DNA of 64,000 bases from Craterostigma plantagineum. Taxonomy: Eukaryota > Streptophyta > Magnoliopsida > Lamiales > Linderniaceae. Positions 1-10,684 of the stretch are shown one piece after another. Position numbers and translations under genes: made by a program. Location: the NCBI GenBank assembly GCA_027422505.1, contig JAPQWV010000684.1, positions 124,001 to 188,000 of the forward strand, given 5' to 3'. The stretch's first letter is position 1. Each line of letters starts with the position of its first letter. A model generated the notes under the pieces. That model saw only the letters and a list, made by a program, of their open reading frames with translations. It ran no database searches and was not told where the DNA came from.

Positions 1-723
1 TCTTCTTAGGGTTATAAGTTCTAAATCATATGCTAAGCTACTTAACCCATCTTTGCACCTACCTAAACCCTAGTTCGAGCCTTTATTCGTTATTTAGGGT
101 TTCTCGTGGCTTTTCTCCAATTGCTAGCATTTAACGTCATTTAATATCCTCAACTACTTCTAAGATAAAGAATTAAGAGCTTAGGGAGGGGTTTTAGCTT
201 ACTAGCTTCGAATTCTCGAGTTTCTTGGTCCAAGCTTGGCTCGACTTCTTCTCCTTCTCCTTTCTTTCCTTTCGTTTTCACTTCGTGGGTTCTCTTTTGG
301 GGTGTTGTCGAATTTTTGAGTTTTGTTTCACTAAGTATCATTTCTATTAGATAAGGTATGGGTTTTCCTTGAAATGGGGGCTTTGTTTCCTAATTGGGCT
401 TCTTGCAAATTTGAGCCCACTTGGTAATTCCTATCATGATAGGTTCATGGTCCAAGTAATATCCTAGCCCACAAAAATTTTGATTCCAAGCCCATCTATC
501 ATTAGCCATTTCTCTTATCATTTTCGAAAATCATCTTTCATAAATTAGGACCATATTAAACACGAAGTCCTTAGCACGTAATTGTACGTAATACTTACAA
601 GATCACGAACATGGACTTTACGAATTCACATAAACATTCACCTATACACAATAAGCATAAAGTCGCGTAAGGCATGCACGTAGTTTATTGGCCGACCTAA
701 TTTTCGGGGACCGGGGTCTTACA
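1..723 (-). repeat. Partial LTR (LTR F) of a Tekay-like gypsy element
   Basis: Read on the minus strand this starts TGTAAGACCCCGGTCCCCG and then follows, with many substitutions, the first 700 bases of the Gypsy-1 LTR at 38917 (GGTCGGCCAATAAA, then TGATTTTCGAAAAT, then a purine-rich AGAGAA stretch). It is the 5' part of an LTR and runs out of the window at base 1. The bases next to its TG end do not form a polypurine tract, so it is either the outer end of a 5' LTR or a solo LTR. The family match is seen directly; whether an element lies to the left is unknown. Confidence 0.75.
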
Positions 724-725
724 GA

Positions 726-1055
726 CTTCGGTTTGATCCAGTAGTGGGGAGGATCGCTCGGGAGATCCTTGCCGTCCCGGTCTCGACCGTCGCGGTGGAG
801 CATGCTTTTTAGCATGGGCGTTTGACCTTGAGCGAGAAGCGTTCGAACTTGAGTGTCGACACCCTCGAGTACCAATGTTTTCTCGACGATTAGACTCGAG
901 CCGAGTATCGCACCCAAGATGAGCGTGCCAGCGACTCGCCCGACGACCTTTTCGAGGACACCATCGGCACGGAGACAAGCGGCGGCAACGACGGCGGCGA
1001 CGGCGAGGATTATTAGAGGCATTCGGCGAGGCGTGGACTCCACATCAACAAACAA
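726..1055 (-). CDS. Unrecognised GC-rich ORF with a hydrophobic N-terminus
   Basis: About 110 codons open before the LTR boundary at 723. Residues 12-28 (MPLIILAVAAVVAAA region) form a likely membrane segment or signal anchor, followed by a second hydrophobic stretch (GTLILGAILGSSLIVEKTL) and a charged, Asp/Arg/Lys-rich tail. The reading frame runs into LTR F, so the natural C-terminus is lost. The GC-rich composition differs from the AT-rich sequence upstream. A splice-acceptor-like tract (TTATCTTTTTTAG) precedes the ATG on the minus strand. I do not recognise the family. It may be a host-gene fragment, a gag-like remnant or a chance ORF in GC-rich DNA; the opposite strand is also open. Confidence 0.25.
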
Positions 1056-1321
1056 GCCCTAAAAAAGATAAGTATCCAACTCTTATATTTTTTTGCGTAC
1101 AAATATTTATTATGTTTATATTGCTAACTAATGAGTTGTTATTTTCAGGTACTAATTTATTTGAACAAGTCTATTACGACGACGAAGCCCGAAAAAGATA
1201 AGTATCCAACTCTTATATTTTTTGCGTACAAATGTTTATTATGTTTATACGGCTAACTAATGAATTGTTATTTTCATGTACTAATTGATTGGAACAAGCC
1301 TATTACGACGAGTCACGACGA
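1054..1321 (+). repeat. Two tandem ~134-bp units resembling a duplicated exon-intron pair
   Basis: Two adjacent units, about 1054-1185 and 1186-1321, each begin AAGCCC(T/G)AAAAA and run through GATAAGTATCCAACTCTTA, a T-rich stretch, GCTAACTAATGA and TTGTTATTTTCA. On the plus strand this looks like an exon end followed by a short intron: GTATCC donor, CTAAC branch point, and TTTTCAG acceptor in unit 1 but TTTTCAT in unit 2. A third exon-like start (AAGCCCGAAAA) follows at about 1322 and a fourth at 1568. The duplication is seen directly; the splicing reading is inference. Confidence 0.55.
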
Positions 1322-1421
1322 AGCCCGAAAAAAGATAAGTAAATATTTCTATAGTTGCTTCTTGTTCTTCTTTTAAAGTTAAACTTATAATGTAACTCAT
1401 GTTTATGCAATTTTTTATAGG

Positions 1422-1591
1422 GAAGAAGATTACGAAGAAGAGGGGTTTCGATAAGTGCAAGTAAGTTAGCAACGTGTGATCTCCGGATGCTTTGACGGAT
1501 CATAATTGATAGTTGATTCGTTAAAGCTCCAGAGATCATTCGCTGCTTTCTCGCCTACCCTTGCGGAAGCCCGAAAAATCGAAGAATCGTC
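1422..1591 (+). pseudogene. Possible exon remnants of an unidentified gene, cut by LINE-1
   Basis: An acceptor-like TTTTTTATAG precedes an exon-like stretch at about 1422-1452, followed by a GTAAGT donor. Another exon-like stretch starts near 1525 and runs to the LINE-1 insertion point at 1591. It is open in a frame that continues in the same phase in the bases beyond LINE-1 (5816-5917) if the 7-bp repeat AATCGTC is taken as the target duplication. No family is recognisable in these short exons, and the gene is clearly dead here. Confidence 0.3.
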
Positions 1592-1646
1592 TTTTTTTTT
1601 TGGAAATTGGTAACTAAATATGAAAAACAGGGGTACAGAGCAGCGG

Positions 1647-1664
1647 GCATGATATCGCTCATGC
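1647..1664 (-). other. LINE 3'-end hairpin 1 (LINE-1 copy)
   Basis: In the LINE RNA sense this reads GCATGAGCGATATCATGC: a 6-bp stem with a 6-nt loop about 46 nt before the poly(A). The same stem-loop core is at 7050-7065 (LINE-2), 10373-10388 (LINE-3) and, with a G:U pair, 37973-37988 (LINE-4). The conserved position suggests a structure recognised by the element's reverse transcriptase; that role is inference. Confidence 0.55.
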
Positions 1665-1822
1665 CACATCAAAACGGTAATGTACGACAGACCAGACAAC
1701 ACCATAGACCAGGTAACCCAGACAACCTACAAGGTCCAAAAGACCTAAGCCCCGACGGAGAAACACAAAAGACCAAAAGCAAAGGCAAAGTAGGTGTCAA
1801 AACCACAACAGTCAACCGGTTC

Positions 1823-1844
1823 CTGGCACCAGGTGTAGTGCCAG
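1823..1844 (-). other. LINE 3'-UTR hairpin 2 (LINE-1 copy)
   Basis: CTGGCAC and GTGCCAG form a perfect 7-bp stem around an 8-nt loop. LINE-4 keeps the stem perfectly at 38151-38172. LINE-3 (about 10533) and LINE-2 (about 7219) keep it with one and two mismatches. Retention in four copies argues for selection on the parent element, though shared descent alone could also explain it. Confidence 0.5.
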
Positions 1845-2213
1845 CAGGGCTACCCAGCAAAGTGCCAACAAGTGCAAGACGCACAAACAGAAGACAGAGT
1901 CACGATGGAAATGCTTCTGGCGGGAAAAGGCATCCGCAGATCTGGTCAAAGAAAGCGTACTCATGGCACCACCTGTTTTCCATGCCGCAAGCCAGATGGG
2001 GACGTCGCCATGGCCAGTTAGTCACCACACACCTGCAGGGAGCGACGCAAGCAGGGGAAACGAGCAACATCGGGGTCCAAAGCTCACCTGCTGGCCTGCA
2101 CACACACAAAGCAAAGGAAGGCCGAGAGGAAGGACCAAATAGTACAGAGCAACAAAGCGGAAGAAGGGAAAGGATACAAGGTCCCTGGACCTAGGTCCAA
2201 GGTCCAAGGTAGA

Positions 2214-5200
2214 CTATGCCCAAGCAATTCGCCAGACCCGTCGTAAAGCGCACAGCTGCAAGGCAAATTTGGGCGATAGGGTAGGCAGACGTATGCTAAG
2301 TAGGGTCTCGATGTCCTTCACAATTTGCTGAGGTGTGCGTCGCTTACCGTCATGCCATCTTCTATTCCGTTCAGCCCACAGATGGTAGATTAAGGAGGCA
2401 AGCACATGGCGCGGGCCCAGTGAGGCTAAGTGCCGACTACGCCAGCGTCCAGCCGCCCAATGTATGCCCTCAAACCAGTCCCTAACAGGCCACCCAAACC
2501 GCATGTGGTCCCGGAGCATCCTGAGGCAGCGATGCGAAAACCTGCAATCAAAGAAAAGGTGGCGAGTAGTCTCTGCCACCGCATCGTCACAGAGAAGGCA
2601 AATTGAAGTTCCCGCGGCCGCAGCCTCCCAATGCTTGTCGCGCGTCGCTAGTCTGTCTCGTATTGCCAGCCATAAGATTAACTCATGTCAAGGGATGGAA
2701 ATCGGACCCCCGAAGAGCGTGTGCCATTGTACAATAGGGCGGCAAAGGCGGATTCTATCCCTGGCCGAGTGAGTGGAGAAAAGGCCATTCCTAGAAGCAA
2801 TCCATCTCACTGTGTCCTCCTCCCCAGGGTGAAGTGGAGGAAGGAGCGGGCCAAACTCCAAGTACTCAGTCGTGGTTTGCGCAGGCCAGTGCCAAGTATT
2901 ATCGGTGATGACGGAACTCAACCTCGAGTCAAGAGGCAGCCCCATGACCTGCGGTCCGCGAGGGAATCTCTCAATAAGAGGGCACGGGAGGAGCCAAGGG
3001 TCCGTCCAGAGACGGGTATTAATGCCATTGCCGATGCGAAACTCAATAAGGGGGCGTATGGTATGGCGGAGTTTCAGGAGTTTCCTCCAAGTCCAAGATG
3101 TCGTCGCTGAAGGTCTGATGGACCAAAGAGAGCTGTTATGCAGCCTTGTTCGTCGTATCCAGGTAGCCCAGATCGACTTGTCATCCCCCTCCAACACACT
3201 CCAAATAAGTCGCATAAGTAGGGCCTTGTTGTCCGTCTCAACCGACCGTAGTCCGAGACCCCCCTCCTCCCTGGGAACACAGATATCTTCCCAAGCAACC
3301 TTCGCGCTCGATCCCCTCCAGAGGAAGGACCTAAGCCGGGACTCAATGGCCCGAATGACACCCTTGGGAAGCAAGAAAACACCAGCCCAATAAGTATGAA
3401 TACCAAGGAGAACCGACTTAATGAGTTGGAGCCGGCCAGCATAAGATAAAGAAAGATTCGTCCAGGAGCCAAGACGGCGATCAATGTTGCATAAAAGAGG
3501 GTCGCAGTCTACAATCGAGAGCCGCGAGGTAATCAAGGGAACACCGAGGTATCGGATGGGAAGTGAACCCGAGGGGAAGCCCATAATGCCTTGAAAGGTG
3601 CTCTTCAACCGCTCAGCTCTTTTGGAGGTGAACATCTCACTCTTCGTGATGTTAGCTCTAAGGCCAGCAAGGGAAGCAAAGAGATCAAGGCTTTCCTTAA
3701 AGATGCTTACCGATCGGGCTTCACCGTGCGAGAATAAAAGCAAGTCATCGGCGAAGGTAAGCATGAAAAGCGCCATCGAATCGCATCGCCAGTGGAACTG
3801 AAAGCATCCCGAGCGCCGGATCCAATCCTCAATAATGCCATGAAGAACTTCCATCACCAAAGTAAAAAGGTAGGGGGAAATAGGGTCACCTTGCCGAAGG
3901 CCACGTTTCCCCTTGAAAAACCCTTCGGGCCGCCCATTAATATCGATCGAGTAGCATGGTGAGGTAAGACACGAGCGGATCCATCCGACGAAGGCATTAG
4001 GAAAATTTAGTTCCTCAAGTGTTAAGAGAAGAAAATCCCACTCGACCTTATCATAAGCCTTCGCAAGGTCGACTTTGAAGGTCACCCGCTCAGGCAGTCC
4101 CGCATTATTATAACCATGGCAGATCTCTTGTGCTAGAAGGATGTTGTCCGAGATGCGCCTACCAGGAATGAAAGCCGATTGGGTGCGATGGACGAGCTTC
4201 CCCAGGCAGCCACGCAAGCGGTTGGCCAAGACTTTCGAAATAACTTTGTAAAGGATGTTACAGCAAGAGATTGGACGAAAATCTTTAGCCATACGTGGGT
4301 TGTCACTCTTAGGAATGAGTGTAATGAGGGTAGCATTGAGTTCTCCTAAAAGGTGTCCGGTACGAAAGAATTCCTTAACGGCGTGAGTAATGTCCAGCCC
4401 AATAATATCCCAAGCATTCTTGTAGAAGGCGGCCGTGAAACCATCCGGGCCGGGAGACCTGTTATCCCCAATTGAAAAAAGCGCACTTTTAATTTCAGCA
4501 TCAGTGATCGGTGAGGTGAGAAGATCGCCATCGGCTGCGTTGAGTTTTCTCGTGAGAAAAGGGGCAATATCCGTACGACTGATGGGTTCAAGGCGGCCAG
4601 ATTGACCGAGGAGATCCGTGTAGAACCGAACGAGTTCAGCCTGTACGCTGCCATCCCCTTCGAAGGTCGAGCCAGATTCATCTTCAAGAGTAAGGATACG
4701 ATTGATGGTTCTTCTCGTCGCTACCTTCTTGAAAAAGAAGGCCGTGCATTGATCCCCGTCTTTTAACCACGCCACTTTAGCACGTTGGGACAGCGCTAAG
4801 TGTTCCATGTTAACCGCCTGAGCATACACCAACCGGCACCGTTTCTCAAGAAGTAATAGATTCGGATCCAATGGGTATTGCTCCAAAAGTTGTTGTGCAA
4901 TCTCGAGAAACCGCTGAGTTTGAAGAACATTCCTATTGAGGTCACCCTTATCTCGGCGGAGAGACTTGAGCGCAATTTTGAGTGACTTAAGCCGCCGCAT
5001 AACAGAGAACATAGGGTATCCACTTATGCTTTGGGCCCACGCCTCCTCTACCAATGGACGGAAACGGGGGTCATGCACTAAGAAGTTATCAAACCGGAAG
5101 GTGTCACCTTTGGTACGCGGGTGGGTCTCAGCCTCCAAGATAAGCGGTGAGTGATCTGAGGTGGCGGGAGGAGCACATCTGTATGTTATGTCCCCGAACC

Positions 5201-5759
5201 GTGCAAACCAAGCGGGATTACCAAGCATCCTATCCAGCCGCCTCCAGACACCCGAGGAGCCAGTTTGTTGGTTATACCACGTGAAGAAGGATCCAACCCT
5301 CGGCAAGTTAGTAAGATCCGACGCATTAAGGCAGGCAGCCATCTCACTGCAGCCTCCCGTAGGGGACCCACCCTGTGCATCCGAACTGTTAAGAATCGCG
5401 TTGAAGTCGCCCATGACCACCCAGGGTACGGCTGCCCTAGACCGGGAAATCGTCGTGAGATCTTCCCAAAGATGGGTGCGCTCCGCACGCGTGTTTTTTC
5501 CATAAACAAAGCTGATGTAGAAATCCAAGCGTTCATCAAGGATGCGAACTTTGCAATGGATCGCTTGCTTTGTGAAAGCTTCAACCGTAATCGCAAGATA
5601 GGACTCATCCCATCCAACCCAAATACGAGAGGCAGGGCCATCCTCGTAATCATAAAACCACTGCCACTGACGAATCGAAGAAGTGAGCGACGAAGCATTT
5701 TGTTCGGACACTCTCGTCTCGATCAGCCCAATAATCCTCAAGTTATGTCTAGTAATCAT
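2214..5759 (-). CDS. LINE-1 ORF2: endonuclease / reverse transcriptase with one in-frame stop
   Basis: About 1181 codons in one frame, broken only by a TGA at 2688-2690. The enzyme nicks target DNA and copies LINE RNA at the nick. In order: the N-terminally truncated endonuclease (LIETRV near residue 12, VVMGDFNAIL near 117, SDHSPL near 201); the reverse transcriptase with SPGPDGF, AFIPGRRISDN, FKVDLAKAYD, GLRQGDPISPYLF and the catalytic LTFADD near residue 668; then YLGVPLI; and a C-terminal zinc-binding region (CLLCDD ... HLFFDC) near 1050. The C-terminus is complete (RRVWRIAWA stop). The first Met at 5759 is not the native start. One nonsense change in such a long frame implies a fairly recent copy, but it is inactive. 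Confidence 0.9.
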
Positions 5760-5808
5760 CTATGTATGGTGAGGTTGGGCATACATGCCCAACCGTCTCG
5801 ATCAGCCC

Positions 5809-5917
5809 AATCGTCCGTGATGGGCTTCAACAAGTTCAGGCACCGGCCGCGTTAGGTAACTTTCGCTTGGGAGTTCGGCGTCTGAACTTGCTGGAGCCTT
5901 TCTCGGACGAAGACTGA
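5809..5917 (+). pseudogene. Exon-like remnant beyond LINE-1
   Basis: Beyond the second AATCGTC, the plus strand is open to a TGA at 5915-5917, ending in an acidic LEPFSDED tail. The frame matches one that is open upstream of LINE-1 (ending at 1591), so the two pieces may be one exon split by the insertion. The composition looks coding and there is an AT-rich stretch immediately after the stop (5918-6117, nothing recognisable). The family is not known to me. Confidence 0.3.
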
Positions 5918-6117
5918 TTTAATTTACATTTATGTATGGTATTGCAGTTGGTTATTAAAATTTTGTACTACAAGTTATTGTAAAATGTAGATTTTTTCTG
6001 AGTGTCTTGCAAATAATATAGTACATTTCGAACACAATTGATTCGATCAAATAATAAATACTAAATCAAACTTTATTCAAACACATAAGGTATTAAAAAA
6101 ATAAATAATAAAAAATA

Positions 6118-6207
6118 AACGGCGGTTGTGACCGGCAACCGCCCCCGGCCGCGGCAGTTAGTCCGAACCGCCAACCGCTGGTTACCGTTAACCGGCGGTT
6201 GGGCATG
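6118..6207. mobile_element. Possible end of a non-autonomous hAT-like DNA transposon
   Basis: A GC-rich stretch inside AT-rich DNA holds repeated AACCGCC / GGCGGTT and CCGTTAACCGG blocks ending GGTTGGGCATGTCTA. Sub-terminal repeats of this kind are typical of plant hAT elements. An inverted match ACATGCCCAACC lies at 5783-5794, but that site is in the LINE-1 5' junction and no 8-bp target duplication is evident. Low confidence; it could be only a fragment. Confidence 0.3.
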
Positions 6208-7021
6208 TCTAGCCGCGACATGCGTCTTGACAATGAAGGTAACTGTCGGGCATTGATAGTCGCGACGGATTCACTATCTCGTTAGTAATCCAGATATATG
6301 TCCTATGCATATTCGTGGATGAGAAATTTCGAAGCCTTTGGCCAGAGCATTAAACTGACTCATGTGGGACGTGTAGTGCAGTTTAGTAACAGTCAAAGAG
6401 TCGAGTTGGTGAGGTTGATGTAACCATGACTCTCACTCGACCGGGACATACGTGAATGGTCTATACGTATGACGAAAATATGTAGTCGGTTCGTAATAAT
6501 GACGAAGATCATCCTCAACACGGGAACTATTTGGTACCACGGGATTGGCTAGGTGCTTAATGGATTCTTGGATTGCTTCCTTGCTGGTTGAGACGAACCA
6601 AAAGAGTCGGGATTAAAAAAGAACATTGAGACAGTGCCTAACGAATGTGAGATGTATTATTATTTAACGGTCTTGGAGACATTAATAAAACATTAAATTT
6701 AAGTTTTAGAAACTATATATTTGCTAGTTGGCCAATAAATTTGCATTCATGATCCATGTGACTATATAAATTTGCATTCACGTTCTATGAGACTGTGCGA
6801 AATTTTGTGTGCATGTGCTTAAGTGATTTTATGAATTTTGTGCAAATAATTATGTGCCTTGTGACACCCAACTTATTTAGAATTTTTGAGATATAGGATC
6901 AGAAAGATAAGAGATAATAATAAAAGGATTGGGCTATTTTATTATGTTTGAGTTGCGCTAGAATTATAAATGGACTTGAGCCCAAAATCCATAGAAAGAA
7001 TTTAGTAACAAGGTTCCAATT
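6208..7021 (+). repeat. Repeat R1, left copy (LTR-like)
   Basis: This stretch matches 61519-62661 in opposite orientation over its full length, except for a 312-bp insertion in the right copy. It contains GTCGGGCATTGATAG, GGACATATATCTGG (as complement), a TTTGGCCAGAGCATTAAAC block and TGTGACACCCAACTT. It has no coding potential. The right copy leads into a copia-type LTR end and primer site, so R1 is probably part of a copia LTR or the sequence beside it. LINE-2 is inserted at its right edge. Confidence 0.7.
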
Positions 7022-9053
7022 TTCTTTTGGAAAGTGTCACTACAGTGTGCATGATATCGCTCATGACGCATCAAGCGATAATGTTCTACCACCAGATAGC
7101 ACCAAAACAAGGCAACCCAGACAACCAACAAGGTCCCAACAAGACCTAAGCCACAATAAAATTACAATAGTCAATGCAAAGGCTACGTAGGAGTCAAAAC
7201 CGCATCCATCAACAAGTTCCTGCCACCAGATGTAGTACCAGCAGGGCGGCCAGGTTAAGTGCGGAAAAGCGCCAAGCGCACAAACAGAAGACCATATCAC
7301 TGTGGATCTTCAGGCGGAAAGAAAGAGGCATGCAATCACTGCATCCGCAAAGCTGGTCGGTAAGGCATTCACGCCACCTCCAGTTTTCTGTGCAGAGATT
7401 TGTCCGGTGGTGAAAGCACCAGGCAAGGGTAATCCCCTCCGCTCCCAAATCGTGTGAGAGCACAGGCTCGAACAGCACAGTCCATCGAATTTCAATAACC
7501 TACAAACAACAGAGCAAAAGCAGGGCAACCGGGAGTAGACAGGTCGAGCGTAAATGAAGGAAGTAGGGGTAAAGAATTGACAAAGTCTCCGTGGGTAATC
7601 AGTTCGGGAGAGCGTCGTCGTCCTTCACGCCACCAATTGAGCCGCTCCCTCCAGTCCACCACTTTGGAACGGGCTACCTGCTCACAACCAAAACCCAAGT
7701 AAAACCAAAGAAACGACTCGAAGGATCAAAGAACAAAACACCACGAAATCAAAGGAACAAAGGACCAAGACAGCCCTAGGACCAAGCAATACGCCAAACC
7801 CGTCGCATAGCACCCAACTTAAAGGCATATTTGTGCGATAGGATGGAAAGACGCATGCTAAGCAAAGCCTCGATCTCAGACACGATATCAGCTGGTGTTT
7901 GTCGTCTTCCGTCGTGCCATCTCCTGTTCCGTTCAGCCCACAAATGGTAGATCAAGGAGGCAAGCGCATGGCGTGGGTCCAGCCAAGCTAAGTGCCCAAC
8001 CCGCCATCGACGTACCGCCTATTGGATCCCTCGAACCAGTCCCTAATAGGGCACCCAAACTGCATGTGTTCTCGGAGCAGCCGGAGGCATCACCGCGAAA
8101 AGGAACATTCGAAGAACAAGTGCCTAGTTGTCTCCACGATCACCTCATCGCAAAGAAGGCAAGTAGTTGTCCCTGCGGCCGCCGCCACACAAGGCTTGTC
8201 GCGCGTTGCTAGTCTGTCCCTGATAGCTAGCCATAAGATAATCTCGTGCTGTGGGATGGAAATATGACCCTCGAAAAGCGTGTGCCATTGGACAATAGGA
8301 CGTCGCAGTCGTAGACTCTCACTGGCCGAATGAGTAGAAAATAGCCCATTCCCAGACGCAATCCATCTCACGGCATCCTCCTCCCCAGGATAAAGCGTAG
8401 GCAGAAGCTGGCCAAACTCCAAGTATTCGGTCGTGGTTTGCGCAGGCCTGTGCCATCTATCTTCATCAATGACGGAGCTCAGCCTCGAGTCGAGGGGCAG
8501 TCCCATAACCTGAGGCCAGCGAGGAAATCTCTCCACCAAAGGACATGTAAGGAGCTAAGGGTCGGTCCAGAGATGGGTATTTACTCCATTGCCGACGCGG
8601 AATTCAATAAGGGGCCGAACAGCTTGGCGTAGTTTCAAGAGTTTTCTCCAACTCCAAGAGGTCCTCGAGGTGGTTCTGGTAGTCCAAAGTGACTCATTGT
8701 GCAGCCTTGTCCGTCGAATCCAAGTTGCGCAAATAGACTTGTCATCCCCGTTCAGCACGCTCCAAATAAGTCGCATCAGCAGCGTCTTGTTGTCCGTTTC
8801 GATCGATCGTAGCCCTAGGCCACCCTCATCCCTAGGTACGCAGATATCAACCCACGCAACTTTGCTCGAGCCCCTCCAGAGAAATTACCTAAGCCGAGTC
8901 TTGATAGCTCGTATCACGCCCTTGGGAGTAACACGGCACCAGCCCAATAAGTATGTAAGCCAAGAAGAACCGATCTAATCAATTGAATTCCGGCGTATGA
9001 TAAAGACAAGTTAGTCCAAGAGCCAAGTCGGCGATCGATGTTACATAAAAGTT
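7021..9053 (-). mobile_element. LINE-2: truncated, decayed L1-type LINE
   Basis: It starts with a short interrupted T tract (7019-7028), then a 3' UTR with the shared hairpin core at 7050-7065. The ORF2 C-terminal part follows between about 7790 and 9050. Readable pieces are the zinc-binding region (TTCLLCDEVIVETTRHLFF, 8090-8539) and the end of the RT region (8555-8776, LLMRLIWSVLNGDDKSI), in different frames, so the gene is broken. The copy stops abruptly at 9053, where LTR E begins, at a point equivalent to residue ~760 of LINE-1 ORF2. The rest of the LINE is not in the window. Confidence 0.85.
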
Positions 9054-10315
9054 GCGGTGCCTCTGACTTCTACCGCACATTCTCATTACTATTTTATGTG
9101 ACTGCATGTGATGTAAATAAAATCTATATACGAAAATGCGTACAAAATTTTTCCTTTTATATAAAGGAAACTCTTCTGTACACAATATTCCTAGGACATA
9201 AATACAAGGTAGAGTGCGCATGCGTGTTCAAAATAACCTATCGGCCCGCCACCTAAAAAGTCCTCTGGAATCTTCAAAAATTGGCCTCACGTTCGTAAAG
9301 ATCACGTACCATGATCCCGTGAACCTACAACGCATAATTACGTGGAATGAGTTTATAAAGCTCAGTAAGTGAAGCCATGCATGCCATGCACGTGTCCTAA
9401 ATTCGCAAAGGCATCCGCGCCAATACTCCCTAGACCTCATATTTTTCCTTTTCTTGTCTTGTCTTGTCATGTAGGGCCCTCGACTATCTTGCTATGCACC
9501 ATCATGGAGCTCGAATCCACAAGGTGATTTTTCTGTCCCAAGGTGGTAATACCCACTCAAGGGAGGCTAACCCTAGGGCGCCTTTCCTGTCCCAAGGTGG
9601 TTTCATACGCCAGAGGTAGTCAACACCAGAGGTACCCTCGGTGTCGCTTACACCCCCAGCTCACATCCTCCAGGTTTCACGATCCGCCATGAGGGCATTA
9701 GCCCTAAAATCATGTCTTGCCTTGTACATGTCATGTCTTAACGGTAGCGCCATACGACGTCACCATGGTAGCATAGAAGAGCCGTGACTCAACTGTGAGT
9801 CGACATCAGACGCCCATATCGGCGAATCGTTATCGCTCTCAGGCGATCATATATTATGCACGCTCTCATATCATGCCTTTTGTACTAAAAGTGCGTGCAT
9901 ATGATCATGTCATGAATATGCGTATCATGCTATCACATAAGGTAAATAAATTACGCATGTCATGTAACGTAATTAATACACGTAGGAAGTCACATAAAAT
10001 CACAGGAACACATAACACATTTCATGTACATACATTTACGTGTTGTAATTGGGACTTTCCACTTACCTGGTACTCCTTAGCTATTTAACTTAGCGTACTG
10101 TAAATCGCTAATCTTCGAACCCTAAGTATAGAAACATATAAAATCAGTGTTTTTTAGTCTAGTTATAATTTCACAAAATTGGCTTAATTTGAAAACCCTA
10201 GTTTCGACTTCTATAAATTTCGAAACCCTAAAATTTTGAACTTTAACTTAAACTGAGAAGTACCATTTCAGAGATAGATCTCGACATAAAATAAAAATGG
10301 GTCTTGACATAAATC
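9054..10315 (-). repeat. LTR E (Tekay-like), promoter-distal part
   Basis: Minus-strand LTR sequence ending ...CACCGCA at 9054. It keeps the landmarks of the other gypsy LTRs: an acidic-looking GCATGC tract, the CACTTACCTGG block, two copies of CTGTCCCAAGGTGGT at about 9533 and 9591, and the beginning of a TCGACA-rich tract (10280-10315). It is interrupted at 10315 by LINE-3 and resumes at 15575. No ORF of note. Its own internal region is not present on the left, where LINE-2 adjoins. Confidence 0.7.
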
Positions 10316-10684
10316 TTTTTTTTTTGGGAAGTGTCACTAATATAAAGGATAACAGGAGTACAAAGCAGCGTTCATGATATCGCTCATGACGCACCAAGCG
10401 GTAATGTACAACCGACAACACTAGCCCTTGATAACCCAGACAGCCTACAGGATCCCAACAAGACCCAAACCAACAAAATATAAAGTCGCTACAGAGGCTA
10501 ACATAGGCGTCCGAACCAACATCCATCTTCAGGTTCCTGGTACCAGTTGTGGCACCAGCAGGGCAGCCAGAGAGAGTGCCGAAAGTGCAAACGCACTACG
10601 AAGAAGTCAGATCCCGATGGATAAGCTTCGGCGGAGATGATAATGCGATGAAAGCATCCGCAAAGATGGTCGGGAAAGGCATTC

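Larger units (their letters stand above)
1592..5808 (-). mobile_element. LINE-1: 5'-truncated L1-type LINE
   Basis: Minus-strand non-LTR retrotransposon. A ten-base T run at 1592-1601 is its poly(A) tail; 1602-2213 is a 3' UTR sharing blocks with LINE-2, -3 and -4; the ORF2 protein fills 2214-5759. The 5' end is missing ORF1 and the first part of the endonuclease, as is usual for 5'-truncated LINE copies. The heptamer AATCGTC lies at 1585-1591 and again at 5809-5815, a possible short target duplication. The last bases at the 5' side (5760-5808) contain a copy of an internal 18-mer and an inverted repeat, suggesting an untidy end to integration. Confidence 0.9.

Noticed and set aside
1607..2194. 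A 195-codon plus-strand ORF in the LINE-1 3' UTR
   Set aside because: It lies antisense in the LINE 3' UTR, and the frame is not kept in LINE-2, LINE-3 or LINE-4.
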